From contig OX393569.1 in the NCBI GenBank assembly GCA_947652115.1, positions 18,020,650-18,084,649 on the forward strand: a stretch of 64,000 nt of DNA, in the 5' to 3' direction. This document shows positions 31,636 through 43,489 of this stretch, in pieces. How positions within the stretch are numbered: position 1 is the first letter of the stretch; each line of letters begins with the position of its first letter. This stretch comes from Blastomussa wellsi. Its lineage: Eukaryota; Cnidaria; Anthozoa; Scleractinia; Plerogyridae. The translations under genes and the position numbers were made by a program. The notes beneath the pieces were generated by a model that was not told the origin of the DNA, ran no database searches, and saw only the letters and a list, made by a program, of their open reading frames with translations.

Positions 31636-32025
31636 TGATCCTCCCTTTCTGTGTTGCACATAAGTAACTTGACGGCAGCAATCTTCAAAGACAAATTTAA
31701 ACGATGAAAATCAATGGAAATGTTGTTTTTGTTGTCGATTCATTCTGAGTCAGGGGAAAACTTGAGCCTTTACTGGTTACTGGTCAGCGGACCAAGTAGT
31801 AGATCATGTAAGTTTAGATTAATTGCAATTTTCGACATTGGTACCTGCAAACTTCTATTTTTAATTTGTTATTGTGCCAAGGACATAACAACGTCGTAGT
31901 TTACTACAGCTGTCATCAAGGGTGGGTTCAACTCGAGTGGAACGTCAGTTTGTGTAAAAGAACTGAGGGTCATATTTATCGCGGGAAACTCAAACTTTCA
32001 TCCAAGTTTGCACAATTTCAACAAA
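31636..32025. promoter_or_regulatory. Shared divergent promoter region, BRAP and BRI3BP-like gene
   Basis: The 390 bases between the two start codons must hold both 5' UTRs and both promoters, unless a non-coding first exon lies elsewhere. No TATA box is evident in a convincing position. No known repeat family from the rest of the window intrudes, unlike neighbouring spacers. Confidence 0.5.
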
Positions 32026-33015
32026 ATGGTGCTGTCAAAGACTTTAATTACGTTCTTTCTTGTATTTGCGGCCTTCAACGTTACAACGTTTTTTCCAAAC
32101 ATTCAAAACTTCCTCTGTCAAGTGCTCAACATCCTTCGTTCATGGATGCCGTCTGTTGTAGATTTGTTGGAGAAAATTGTCATCCGAATACACAAGTACT
32201 GCTCTGAAAGCTTGCTGAAAGACATGAAGAGATGTCTTGCAATTCTGACTGAGTTGGTTGGAAGTGTAGCTGATTTTCTTCAGCCAGCTGTCAGCCGTTT
32301 GTTTGAAGTTGTAACTGATGGCCTGGTTGCTCTTCATAACAATGGGATGGGTTATACTGACGAAATTCTACAGCAGGTTTTAGGCATTGATGGTAAGAAA
32401 TTTGCCATAAGATTAACTAAGTAAGAGCCTGTTAAGCCCAACTAACCCATATCTTCCAATGCTTAAAGGAACTACGTCATTGTTAGTGCACTTTGAAAAA
32501 TTTAACCTAAATTTTTCAAAATCGTCATTTCCAATCCAGCAGCTCGAGTCCAACACACTAACCATTAGGCCACTGTCCCTCCAACCTGCGCTTACATAAA
32601 GCTTCTATTTTTAAAGTTGTTTTTGAAACGTGTACTTATTAAACAGTAACAGATCTAGTATAGAGTGACTCTCCCTCATTTCAAGCAGGAAAGAATTTAT
32701 CTTCACCCACCCCATCCCCCCATTTATTTGGACATGCCCCATTTCCCTCAGGTTCAAAGCCTGCAGCTTTAATGATTAACTTAAAAGTTGCCAAGAAAGT
32801 AGGCTATAAGGGGTGGAAAATGATAAAACCCAAGGTACACTTGCTTAGACACTGAGACCCTGTTCTGTCAAATTCTAAGACAAACTAAAATGATTTTATA
32901 ATTGGTTTTATCAACTGGGTTGATAAAAACGCTCGAAACGTCAGCACTTGAATCTCTTTACGGTGGCCAATTGACATTATCAACCCAGTTGATAAAACCA
33001 ATTATATTGTTATAC

Positions 33016-33052
<37 letters not shown>

Positions 33053-33926
33053 TACGCCTTCTAAAATGATTTTAGACTTCAAGATGGAAAGAAACGGTAA
33101 AAAACAGGTCGACTTTAGGACTGATCCAAAGGCTTCCAAGGTTTTGAGATCTGTCAGTAGTTTTTCAGACCAACTATTTTCTAAGTGCTATTTGCCATCC
33201 CTACTGTATGTCAGATACTTAGTACATGTTTCTTTTAATTTTTTTTTGTGCATGCTATATTCTGTCGTGTCCCTCACTAAATAAAAATATTAAGCCTTTA
33301 ACCATGGTGCTATCCTAATCAATGCATATGCTTCAACATATAATTATGACATTATATGATATACCAGTACATGCATCAGCATTTAAAATGTGGTGCAAAG
33401 GAATTTAGCAATGGAATGAAAGTCAATGATAAACAGGCTTTTGTTGAATTTACTAGAGATTTCAACCTTACAGTATTTTTGCTTATTTTTCGCAGGAGCA
33501 GCTCTGCCTGATCAAGTAGGAACAGCAAGGAACAAACTTTTGTCGCTTATTTTATTTCTTTTCTGGATCATCATGGGCCTCATTTGCATCTCCAGAATGT
33601 CCTACAACAAATTCTTTCTCCTGATGTCCGGTACATTCCTTGTGCATGCCTTTTTTGGGCCTGTCTGGTGCATACGAAGATTGGCATTTTGCATTGGAGT
33701 TTGTTTATGGATGGGATCCCTGGTCTCGAGTAAGCCAATACCTGCTGCAGTTGCCGTTCTGATCGCCTTCACTCTGACAGGTTTCAGAAAATGGCGAAAG
33801 AAAGTTGCCATGACGACAAGTACAAGTCATCTGTTGAGATTTAATGAAAGCATTGAGCAAAGACTTGAAGGAATAGAAAGGAAGTTAGATCTTTTAGTGA
33901 CAAAGCTGAATACCATTGGCAGCTAA
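32026..33926 (+). CDS. BRI3BP/TMEM109-like multipass membrane protein
   Basis: Two exons, 32026-32392 and 33496-33926, joined in phase (G|GA) to give 265 aa. The ATG at 32026 has a good context (aaaATGg); just upstream in frame there is only a TTG. The N-terminus MVLSKTLITFFLVF is a signal peptide or signal anchor. It is followed by an amphipathic helical region of about 100 residues, then about four hydrophobic segments (roughly 136-156, 160-182, 186-204, 206-222). The C-terminus is a short coiled coil (EQRLEGIERKLDLLVTKLN). This order, and the closing coiled coil, match the BRI3BP/TMEM109 (mitsugumin-23) family of ER or mitochondrial membrane proteins; primary identity is low, so the family is an inference. 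It is divergent from BRAP with about 390 bp between the start codons. The 1.1-kb intron carries a SINE head fragment, a diverged TTAA element and a 108-bp foldback. Confidence 0.75.
32535..32583 (-). mobile_element. SINE tRNA-like head fragment
   Basis: 'agctcgagtccaacacacta' followed by 'accattaggccactg' and 'tccctcc' is the head of the SINE read in complement, in the BRI3BP-like intron. Confidence 0.65.
32898..33005. mobile_element. 108-bp foldback MITE with a partial hammerhead-like motif
   Basis: Perfect inverted ends of 28 bp beginning 'ataattggttttatcaactg'. Inside is 'gctcgaaacgtcagc', the 3' half of a hammerhead-like core. Confidence 0.75.
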
Positions 33927-35944
33927 AATTTGAAATAATTCGTTGCCAGTACAGGGGCTTCAAATTAATATGCACCTCAAGCTGGTGTTCCTGTGGCCTT
34001 GTCTCTTCAAAAAATTTATTTTTTAAAGGTTAGGCTTGTTATGTTGCAAAGAAAATGGATTTCCAGGTTGCTCTTGGGGCAAATTGGAACCACTGTGTGG
34101 TAGCCCAAAGGTCTTTCTTTCCAAAATGCTACCTGCCCATCAGGCAAGTGATGGTTAAAATCCACTCGATCATGACCAGCAGGAAAATCCACTAACCCTG
34201 GGCTATCAGACAAGCCTTTCTTCCCTGGATAATTGTCTAGTGGTTTGCAGATCGATAAGCACAAATGTGCTGATTAAATAAGTATTTATTTGAAAAAGTG
34301 TCATTGGAATATTTATAGAGTGAGCTTAACAAACAGTTTAAAAAGCTGATAGCACAGAGGAAAACGCTTCGCAGCCTGAGCAACAAAGGCAAACTTAGGA
34401 GATGCTGGCAAAATCAAGACACAGCAAAGCACATTGGAATTTGAATATGAATTGATTTCCTCATTTTGTTTTTTAAAATTCACACAGTTTTCAGAGCTTA
34501 TGGGTTTGGCAAGCATGAATTTCACATTAAATGAAATCTGAAAAAATTGTGCGAGGTGAACTAATAATAATCTTTAATCAGGAAACTTTCAATCACAATT
34601 AAATGTGGTTTTCAGAAATGTCCTATCTAAGACTAGAATTACAAAATAGGAACTATTAAAAAGTAAAAAAGTATTTATACTTTTTTTCTTTTTCTTTATA
34701 CTTTTTTTATAAGAATTAAAGTAAAAAAAGAAAAAACTGACATTAAAATTGATAAAAGCTACAGTCAAAAAAAGAGAAGAAAAAAAAACTGCAAGGATTA
34801 GCTAAACAATCTATTAAGAACACTTTGCTTAAAAATTGAAATATTAGGTGCATTTCTAGTTTCTCTGTCTAACTATTAAAACGAGTGTCACTATTTGATT
34901 GCCTTTTAATTACTGTGAGTCTGCCAACTTAATCCTCTTTGTTCTTTGCCCATAAGGCTGTGCTTAAACAGTAATTTACTACTTAACATAATATTCATTG
35001 ATGTTCTCCCTTCATTCCCTTCATATTTTAGTATGTATAGTACCTTCCAATAATTTTTTCCCTTTTGTCATACTCCTATTTGCTTCAGGCTCCAGGCTCC
35101 TTTTATGTGGTCTTGGGTAGCCGAGACAACTCTCCATATGCCCTGAGTTACTGCTGAGCGAGCTAACTTTTCACTAAAATGTTGAAAAATTCCACCAACC
35201 ATTTATGTGATCCTTCCTACCTGAGTTGTCTCAGGGGTGAGACAACTTATTCTCAGCAGATAGGGTAACCCTGGCAGGTGGGACAACATTTTCTCATATA
35301 AACACTTTGGCATGCCTACCCGGGACAACTCATGGCTTGCCGAGTGCCATGTACTGTCCAGATTAGTCAGCCGACAGGGACAATTTCTAGTCATAAACGC
35401 TTGATAAAGTTCTCTTGTGGAAGAGGGTTGTCTCTGGTACCCTAGATCATATAAATGGGGCCTCAGAAACTGGAGATAATTGGTACCAGCCTGATGGGTC
35501 AGATGAATTTGGTGCATACTCAGTTTGGTTGGGGTGGACAGAGGGCAGGAACCTGGAGAATAGGGGGCAGAAGGGCTGGAGAAGAAGAGACCAGAAGCAC
35601 CATTTCCAACATGCAAGGAACCACAACAAAATGAAGAAGGGGAAGCAGGGGCATGCCCCACCCTGACAGGTCGGCACAAAACATGGACCCCTCTTGGGAC
35701 CCACTGAAATTATAGGAAAAATCGCCTATTTTTTCGCCTTTTTCCAACATTTTCTTGAAGAAATACAGTGGGCCCTGAAGGGGTGCATTGGAGGCAGAAA
35801 GGGGTCCAGATGGCGCCCAGTTTTGTACCGCTCCCCACCCTGCCCCTACAATCAACGAATCTCGTCCCAGCTCCCCCACTAGCCTTGTTTGGCCTTTTAC
35901 CCCTGGAGGAAGTCGATCTACTTTTGGTATCAGTTTTACATGTT
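33927..35944. other. Intergenic region, BRI3BP-like to NUDT9
   Basis: 33927-35000 is AT-rich with nothing recognisable. 35040-35880 is GC-richer, with several open frames on both strands (for example 35447-35704 minus) but no domain; it looks like old repeat sequence. No gene supported. Confidence 0.5.
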
Positions 35945-37071
35945 ATGCTTTTGCGTCAGTTTTCAAAGATTCCTGTTGGTATTTTCGCTTTTGTAGCTGC
36001 TTCATCAGCCGTGGAACAATACAGTAAGTGTAATTTAAGACTATCTTTATTGGTGTCAGAACGTGCATGAAATGTACCTGTCGTACTTTTAAAAACACTG
36101 TCACTATTGAGGGATTTAGAAAGCATAATTTTACAGTATTTCTGTTTGATATAGAATTTGCTATTGGACTACGAAACTGTTGTGAGAAGCAGAATGTTTT
36201 ACGGGCGTTAGATTTCGTAAATGAAAGAACAGCATCGGCCAAAAGTCGTTGATAAATTAATGATTTATAATTGTTCTTAGTTATCTGTTTTCGATGACAG
36301 GTTAAATGATTCTAACTATTGCTTTGTAAGTTTAGAAAAGCCAGTTCTATGAATCAGCGAGGCCATTCCTTCATTCTGCACCAGTTGTTTGTTTTGTCAA
36401 TACTGTGTTCTTATTTACAACTAGTAGTAGTAATCATAAATTATGCATAGAAAATATGTAAACTATACTTCTCATAGGCCACTTCAGAAAGTACCATAAT
36501 ATTCTTTGTTTGTCCCGAAAATTTTGCATAAGCATTGTTTTCGTTTTCTCTTGGGGCCATTGTGAGTCCCATGAGAAACTGGAAATAATGTTTATGCAAA
36601 CCTTGGGGACAAACAACGAGTATTATTGGTATTTTCTGAAGTGGCCTGTTGACTTACCTTCTATGTAATAAACTTGTAACATTTGATAATACAATAATCT
36701 TCCGCATTTGTGTGTTAGTATAGGTAATCATACGGTTTTGAGTTCAATTTGGAATTAATTTGCACGAGTAGTTTTTTACAAGTGCAAATTAATTCCAAAT
36801 TGAACAAGAAAAACCGTGTGATTACTTATCAATAATATAAACATGAAAAAAATTTGCCTGGAAGTCCCCGAAGATCTTACAGAATTCATACAAGAAGCAG
36901 GAATTGACAGATTGATTTACGGATTGGGTGATGAAGGTCAGCTGGTAATGCTACAAACTGAAAGCGGGTTCATTTCAAACATTTGCAACCATAATACAGA
37001 ATTTCGATGTGTAATTTGTACTGGTGTTTCACTTTTTGCACTGGTATTACACTTTTTGCACTGGTGTTACA

Positions 37072-37103
<32 letters not shown>

Positions 37104-40100
37104 TGAGTAATTTTTTCTTGTATATTATTATTCCAGATATCACAAAAACCTCATCCAATAAAGCAGCAATTGTATATCGTTAGTACCGGTAGCATATTAT
37201 TAAATACTTCCTATTCACTTCTTCCTACTAGCTATGTCTGCACCGTGCCATTTTAAGATGCACACAAAGGCTCTCACTTTGGTATATCCTTGTACAGATG
37301 TAAAGAGATTTCCAGTGCTGCCTGAGTTTGTAGACTGGAAGGTTCCATTTCCAGAGTACAAACCAGTGGATTACACCTCGGAAAAAATTCTTCAGCGACC
37401 ACCTTATGCAGATCCAGATATAAGGTACTGCATGTAAGAATACTTGATATATAAGCAGGTAAGGTCATGTGCCACCAATCGTGACATGTTATATTCCAAA
37501 TTATATAGATTATTATTAATTGAAAGTTAAGGCAGTGTGTATGACATGCAGAGAAATGGGAAGGGTTAATTATAAAGAGAAATGTAGTTGCAAGTGCAGA
37601 AAATGACTCTGATCATTGTCATTGGATTTTTTCACATCAGGAATGGACCAGTTGATGTACCCCTTCAGTTTAACTCTCTTGATGCTGCCTACAACACTGA
37701 CAGGAAAAGCTTAGTAGGAGAATACGAATTAGTACAAGGAGTTCCAAGGTAAAGAACAACCTAAACTTAGTCTGAAGACTACAGTCTGCCGGTCAGAGTT
37801 GAAGCTCTCATTGCAACTGGGCTGCAAATAACAGTCGAGCCCCTGGAGCATGGCCGACCAAAATTTGCCGATGTCTAATGAAATCCCAACTGTGGTCAGA
37901 TAGACTGTCAGTTTGTCCAGGCTATTATTTTCTGGCCTTTCAATACAAGTTCCAACTTCTAATGTTGTGCATTGATATTGCATTTGATTATCACGTTCAC
38001 ATACATCTAACAGTACTGTTAGTGACCACTTAAACAAAAACTCACCACAACCATTTTTTTTAAGAATTGCCAGTATATCTTTTCTTTTTAAGGTCTCGTA
38101 AGCGACCAATCAAAGATTCTTTTATTATTGTTGGTATTACCGTACTTGTAGTCAACATTTTTATAAATGTCTAGATTACATTATATGTCATATCAATTAC
38201 ATATTATCTTCAGAGACCCAGGGGCAGGCATTTAGTTGGGGTGACACACATGATCGAAGCTTGCCGCAGAACCATCACTTATGGCAATCCCTTTGTTTAA
38301 AAGGAATCCTGTTGGAAGGACTGGAATGGTTGGCAGAGGATTGCTGGGCAGGTGGGGTCCAAACCATGCTGCTGACCCAGTGGTAACAAGGTGTGTAGAC
38401 ACTGCACTGTAGTACAAAATGTTATTCAAAAATGATCTATTTTAAAAGTTTTGTGCGTAATTACGTACAGTATCATTTGCTCTTGGTTCAAACCCTGGTT
38501 GGTGGGGTCTCTTATTTGTGTTTTTGGTCAATGCAATTCACTCCAATGTTAATTCTCTCCACCCAGGTGTATAAAGCATGGATAAGCCTGGTGCCAAGCA
38601 GCGCATACAACCAGAGCTTATCCCAGTTTCGGTAGCATTAAGCGGCAAGGAATATTTCTAATCCCCCTGGATGGGATTCTAGTTCATCACAGGGTTACCC
38701 CCCCCCCCTTCCTCCCCCCAGCATTACCCATTTAGACACTTTGAGAGCTAAGTGTCTTGCCCAAGAACACAACAAGGACAAGCGTCCCATTCAAGATGTA
38801 ACTTTTGGCAAAGTTTAAAAAAATTCTGTACATGTATGGGGTTCATAACCACCTTAAATTTTCAAAGTTGCATCTTGTTTTGCTGATCAAAATTTAAAAA
38901 CAAAAAGATCGGTCACTTAGCTTGTTTTTGAGTTAATAGCAATTTTAAGCTAAAATGAAGAGTGTCTTTAGAATGATATACAGTTGCTATGGTAGCTTGT
39001 AATGTCAAAAAGATGAACAGAACTTGTTCACCAGTGATTAGGCATCTGTTTGATACCATTTTTGTTGCGTCAACTGAAACAAAAGATTTGTAGTGTATCG
39101 AGCCGTCAAAGTTGTGGTGCTGAGAAATGCAGGAAACTGTTTGGAGCCACCTTAATTCTGTTTTCTTGACAAACCCCTCCTACCCGATCACACCCTCCCG
39201 GCTCCCCCATGGGAAAATTAGAAGATGCATCTGTTGTGAGAAGTCTGCAGCAGCAATCTGATTCCAACTGTTATTCCCTCTTAAGGTGGAAGCAAGACAG
39301 CTCAGGAAAGAAAGTTATCAAAGAAGGAAAGCCAGTCCTTGAATTTGTTGCTATTCAGAGAGGAGATTGTTCAGAATGGGCCTTACCTGGGGTAAGTCAA
39401 GGTTCTGCAAGCTTCTATTCTGTATAATCTTGTCTGAACATGAGAGTTCTGTCTTAAGAAAACCAGTTACATGCAGATGTGCTGATTAAATTACTTTTTA
39501 ATCATGGTTCATGAGAAAGGTTGTATATCTTTTTGCTACTTATTTCATGGGAAGTTAATTTTGCGAAAATGGGAGAGATGAAAAATCACAATTTTATGGG
39601 TTCTATAGTTTTGAAGGCAAAAGGTCTGCATATGAGCCTAGTGGCCCATCAGGCCTGAGATTATTCCGGTTTCCTTAGCATGAAGCCGCAGAGTATTTCT
39701 ACTCCCCCCCCCCCCCGGCATTAAATTCACTGGTACCCATTTATACACCTGGGTGGAGAGAGACAGTGTGAGAGTAAAGTATCTTGTCCAAGAACACAAC
39801 GCAGTGCCCTGGCCAGGGCTTGAATCTAAACCGTCTGATCTGCCAATCCAGCGCACTAACCATTTGTGCACCGTGCCTCCCGAGAGGTTTTTCTCCGGGT
39901 CCTCCGGTTTTCACCTCTCCGCAAAAACCAGCATTTACATTTGATTTGATTTATTTGTGCTTTACAGTGTCCCCAATTAGTACATCAGTGTTAGATACAT
40001 TTGACACTCAAATAAAGGTCATTATTAAAGGTCATTAAATCAAACGTGAATTACTTCCAAAACTCGAGTGAAAATTGCTGTAATTCAAGTTGTAATGATA

Positions 40101-40929
40101 TGCTTAAAATAATGCTTTGTCCATCCTTTGTGGCAGGGCATGGTAGATCCAGGCGATACTGTTACCAACACCCTTAAAAAAGAATTTGGAGAAGAGGCTC
40201 TCAACTCTTTGGAACTGTCGCCTGAGGAGAATAAAAGAATTCATGACTCACTCGAGGATCTTTTCCACCACGGAACAATGGTAAAAAGTTTGAAATTTAA
40301 TAGACCAGTTCCGATATATTAATATTCTAAGATGTAGCCGAGGCTTGGGGGAATAAAACAACAGATTTTGCATCGAGGCTTAGGGATGAATGAATAATTT
40401 CTTTTGTTTTATTCCCCCAAGCCTCAGCGCGATGTTAGAATTTTAATATATCAGAATTGTTCTATTAAAAAATTAAATCAATGAGTAAGTAATATTACTG
40501 TTGAACTATGAAAACCATGAACACCTGAAACATTTCAGAAATGTTGATTGTGTAGTGACCAATCACAGTAAAGTTCAGGACTAAACTCATTACCAGTCCA
40601 CTCAACGATGAGTCCAGCGCACGAACCATTAGGCCACCACGCCTCCCACAGTAGCTTAACAGTAACTTAACTGATCATTCATTGTGCTTTTCTTGAAGGT
40701 ATTTCAAGGTTATATAGATGATCCCAGGAACACGGATAACTCCTGGATGGAAAGCCAAGCTGTTAACTACCACGATGACAGCGGAAAAGCTTTTGACAAG
40801 TTTACACTGAAAGCTGGGGATGATGCTAAGCATGTGAAATGGCTGGAAGTGTCGCATGAACTTCGCTTGTATGCAAACCACTTTGACTTGCTCAAAGAAG
40901 TTGCTAAGAGACTGGGAGCTTATTGGTAG
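35945..40929 (+). CDS. NUDT9: NUDT9-type ADP-ribose pyrophosphatase
   Basis: Hydrolyses ADP-ribose to AMP and ribose 5-phosphate; vertebrate NUDT9 is mitochondrial. Exons: 35945-36023, 37232-37424, 37641-37748, 38304-38390, 39286-39391, 40137-40280, 40699-40929; 948 nt, 315 aa (human 350). The central block [23 protein letters not shown], the [16 protein letters not shown] run and the last exon ([19 protein letters not shown]) match NUDT9 closely. The Nudix box starts near residue 192 and ends [11 protein letters not shown]. The usual first Glu is Asp198 and the usual Arg is Lys206. The 26-residue first exon ([16 protein letters not shown]...) is basic and hydrophobic, as expected for a mitochondrial or secretory leader. 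It splices in frame to exon 2 but is the least certain exon; a shorter protein could start at 37234. Introns hold a near full-length SINE and several foldback elements. The exon 4 acceptor (tttaaaag) has a weak pyrimidine tract. Confidence 0.93.
36476..36647. mobile_element. 172-bp full-length foldback MITE in NUDT9 intron 1
   Basis: Left 'aggccacttcagaaagtacc' pairs with right 'ggtattttctgaagtggcct', and the complementarity runs to the centre (cattgtgagtcccatg). Confidence 0.85.
36724..36825. mobile_element. 102-bp foldback MITE in NUDT9 intron 1
   Basis: 'gtaatcatacggttttgag...caatttggaattaatttgcac' pairs with 'gtgcaaattaattccaaattg...aaccgtgtgattac'. Confidence 0.85.
38601..38777 (-). mobile_element. 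5'-truncated SINE copy
   Basis: In NUDT9 intron 4. It keeps the body and tail (gcttatcccagtttcggtagc to gtgtcttgcccaagaacac) but lacks the tRNA-like head. A short plus-strand piece of the same family (cacccaggtgtataaa) sits just before it at about 38562. Confidence 0.75.
39620..39881 (-). mobile_element. Near full-length SINE copy
   Basis: In NUDT9 intron 5. Head, body and tail are present, with a C run at about 39705-39718 replacing part of the body and a decayed A box (accatttgtgcacc instead of accattaggccac). Confidence 0.85.
40296..40469. mobile_element. 174-bp foldback MITE in NUDT9 intron 6
   Basis: Begins 'tttaatagaccagttccgat' 16 bases after the exon 6 donor and ends with its near-complement. 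'gaggcttgggggaataaaac' and 'ttttattcccccaagcctc' form the inner stem. Confidence 0.85.
40607..40648 (-). mobile_element. SINE tRNA-like head fragment
   Basis: 'gagtccagcgcacgaaccat' then 'taggccaccacgcctccc' in NUDT9 intron 6 matches the start of the SINE family in complement. Confidence 0.65.
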
Positions 40930-41697
40930 CCTGCTCAAATAATAGAAAAATCAATAATTTTAACTCTTGAATGGTTTCAAAATAATATCACTATATACGT
41001 CATGTACATCAGAATGAAATGACCTGCACAAAATGCTTTTGCATTCCATTAGGGCCTGAGCAGTCGTTCCATGTAATTTAATACAGTGGCTACATATAGT
41101 TAGGTGTATTGCTCAGAACTGTTCTTGGATCAATTAATATTGTTATTCCATGACAGATATGCAGGCTCAGTTTCCTAAAGTAGGAAAGGGGGTGACTGCA
41201 ACCTAGAGTCCCTAAAGTTTTCCTGTGGCGTTTGGAGCGGCATCCTGTTCAGCTTCAGATCATGAAAATCTAAAAATGTTTGACGCAGAGATGAGAACCC
41301 TGGTATTTGGCTGTTTATAGGCTAAGAGAGAGATGCTGGCCACGGGTGGTTCCCAGACCCCCTGGTTCCCAAGCTGTGACCCTTGGGCCATTGACCATTA
41401 TGGATTGGGTTGCTTCCAGGCTTTTCAACAGTGAGGTGTGCAAACAGGCAGGTGAACGTGAAAAGAGCGAGGGAAGGAAAGGATAGAGAGGACTGAAAAG
41501 GCAGGGGTCTCCAGTTTCCCCTCTAGTCTAGAACAGGCTCTGTGTCACAAAAATAGTAAATAGAGTGATCTTTTTACCCAATCAGTGTGGGGAAACATTT
41601 GAATCCGGTAACTGCGAAGTGATCAAAAAGTTACCAAAGAGCCTATTGAACCACAGGGATACCACTTACAATATTGAACTAACGCCTCATAGATAAC

Positions 41698-41806
41698 AAT
41701 TATTCCATGAGCCCGCGTTGGATATGAAGTGATAAAATAACCAAGGAGCGCGTAGCGTGAGTTGGTTATAATCACTTCATATCCAACAAGGGCGAATGGA
41801 ATAATT
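41698..41806. mobile_element. 109-bp foldback MITE
   Basis: 'caattattccatgagcccgc' pairs with 'gggcgaatggaataattg'; the inner stem is 'gttggatatgaagtgat/atcacttcatatccaac'. Confidence 0.85.
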
Positions 41807-42316
41807 GATTTAGTAAATTCTCAAACCGGGTTTTGCCGCCCGATTTTTATTTCCACAATTTTACAAAGCGCCCGGAAAGAGCATACAACTTCCGGTCACA
41901 CGCGCCCCGACTCCCAACTTTCCATATGACGTAAAACTCCGACTATTGGCTCATAGTCGGAGTTTTTTAGCCAATCAAAAAGCTAGAACTGCAATAGTCG
42001 GAGCTGAGAATATACTAATGACGGTTATTTTAAATTCCTTTCCTTTTTGAAAGGAAATAATGTAGCACAGTTGTAGGGTTACGCAAATTTGCTAGGTATG
42101 GGATAATACTTTGTAGTCTGAAATGGAAAATGGTTCCTCCCTTGTTAGGGCAATCCCACCACCCCCTTCTCGTGGGGGGTCTCCCTATAGGGCACTAATA
42201 TGGGGTGGACAAGGTTATTAATTTTGTGTTGTGTTGTGTCGGTGAGCAATTGAACCTGGAAGTTAATAAAGGTAAAAGCTGACATTTCAAGCATTTGCCC
42301 TTTCCTCGCAAGGTCT

Positions 42317-42551
42317 TATCTCGTACCCAGATCCCGCTTTTCTTTCGATCAGAACCAAGAACACAGACTATGGCCAGGACGCATCCCGGAAGTCCGCATT
42401 TCACGAACTTGCGGCCGTTCTGCGCAGACTATGAATCGCTTGATCTGATTGGCTGAACATCAAAACAATGCTCTATGTGCATGCTCCAAAATCGCTCCGG
42501 GCCAGAGTCCACGCTCTTAGTGTTGAAAAGCGGGCTCTGGGGACGAGATTA
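42317..42551. mobile_element. Inverted-repeat element with CTCGTNCCCAG ends
   Basis: Left end 'atctcgtacccagatcccgc' and right end 'gcgggctctggggacgagat' are near-complements. The end core resembles that of the 962-1235 and 22557-22634 elements. No clear target duplication. Confidence 0.55.
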
Positions 42552-43192
42552 CACAAGGGCTATAAAGGCGCGAGTGGCTAGCTACCGGAATGAGTTTGTG
42601 ATTAGACTGAAATATATGTAATTTCATGCTATTTGTAATATAAATAATGTGTTACAAGTCAACCGTTGTTCTCAGTGTTTTTGTATTAAATTTTTAGATG
42701 TTACTAATTTGTGCTTGCTTCGGCTTTCCTTTTTCTGGTTGTTTGATTAGTATGGCAGCTTATGGAATTATGGCAAAGTTCCGGGTGAAATATTGTTCAG
42801 TAGTAAAGATAGCAATGGAATCAGTTGTAACCAATGGCTTTTACCAGCAATTTGTTGTCTACTGCGTTATTGTTAACAATTCATGTCAAGCCCCCCCCCC
42901 CCCCTTGCAAAAATAGCCCCCGTCTGGAAGTTTTCTTCCCCCTCTTCCCCTACAACCTTTTCAAGAGGGTGTATACTTCACGACAACTTGTGAACAAGAA
43001 AACAAAGTAACTTTATGCTATAGCTATTCATACATCAAAGAGCAATTACGTCTTTCATATGCCCCCTAACTGATATATCTTTTGAAATATAAAGGCCCTG
43101 TTTACAAAATAATGGTCTGTGGGAAGGTCAAATGGAAGTCTCCCCGGGTGATGCGCGACACTTAAAAAAGGGATAAAATTGGGGGAAAGTAT

Positions 43193-43386
43193 AGCCTGTG
43201 TAGCTGGCGGTTTATTTTGGTAGCGCGCTCAATCGAAACAAGCAGTGAAAGCCGCGAAACTGAGAGGCAAAGCCGCGAGGGGCCCGAGAGAGACTGCGCT
43301 CTCCCTCAGGCACTCGCGGTTTCGAAGCTTTCACTGCTTGTTTCGATAGAGCACGCTACTAAAATAAACCGCCAGCTACGCAGGCT
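43193..43386. mobile_element. 194-bp MITE with about 65-bp inverted ends
   Basis: 'agcctgtgtagctggcggtt' pairs with 'aaccgccagctacgcaggct', continuing through 'atcgaaacaagcagtgaaagc'. Confidence 0.85.
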
Positions 43387-43489
43387 AGGAAAAAGCCCAA
43401 TACAATACTAAACCCGAAACGTTTGTGACTTTCACAAAATGGCATTGTTCTTTTTAGTCTCTTTTTTTAAACATTTAAATATCAGAGGG

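Larger units (their letters stand above)
40930..43489. other. Intergenic region, NUDT9 to sulfotransferase paralogue A
   Basis: Holds the NUDT9 3' UTR and three inverted-repeat elements (41698-41806, 42317-42551, 43193-43386), plus a short 'ctccgacta' hairpin near 41940. No reading frame here looks like a gene. Confidence 0.6.

Noticed and set aside
32008..32025. Longer N-terminus for the BRI3BP-like protein
   Set aside because: The upstream in-frame codon is TTG, not ATG; the ATG at 32026 has a good context and begins the signal segment.
35203..36070. Overlapping open frames on both strands upstream of NUDT9, including an in-frame ATG at 35810
   Set aside because: GC-rich, low-complexity repeat-like sequence with no domain. 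Extending NUDT9 to 35810 would add non-conserved proline/leucine-rich text before a plausible leader.
42308..42561. Possible 9-bp target duplication around the 42317-42551 element
   Set aside because: The best flanking match (gcaaggtct versus acaagggct) has two mismatches and needs a different end offset on each side.
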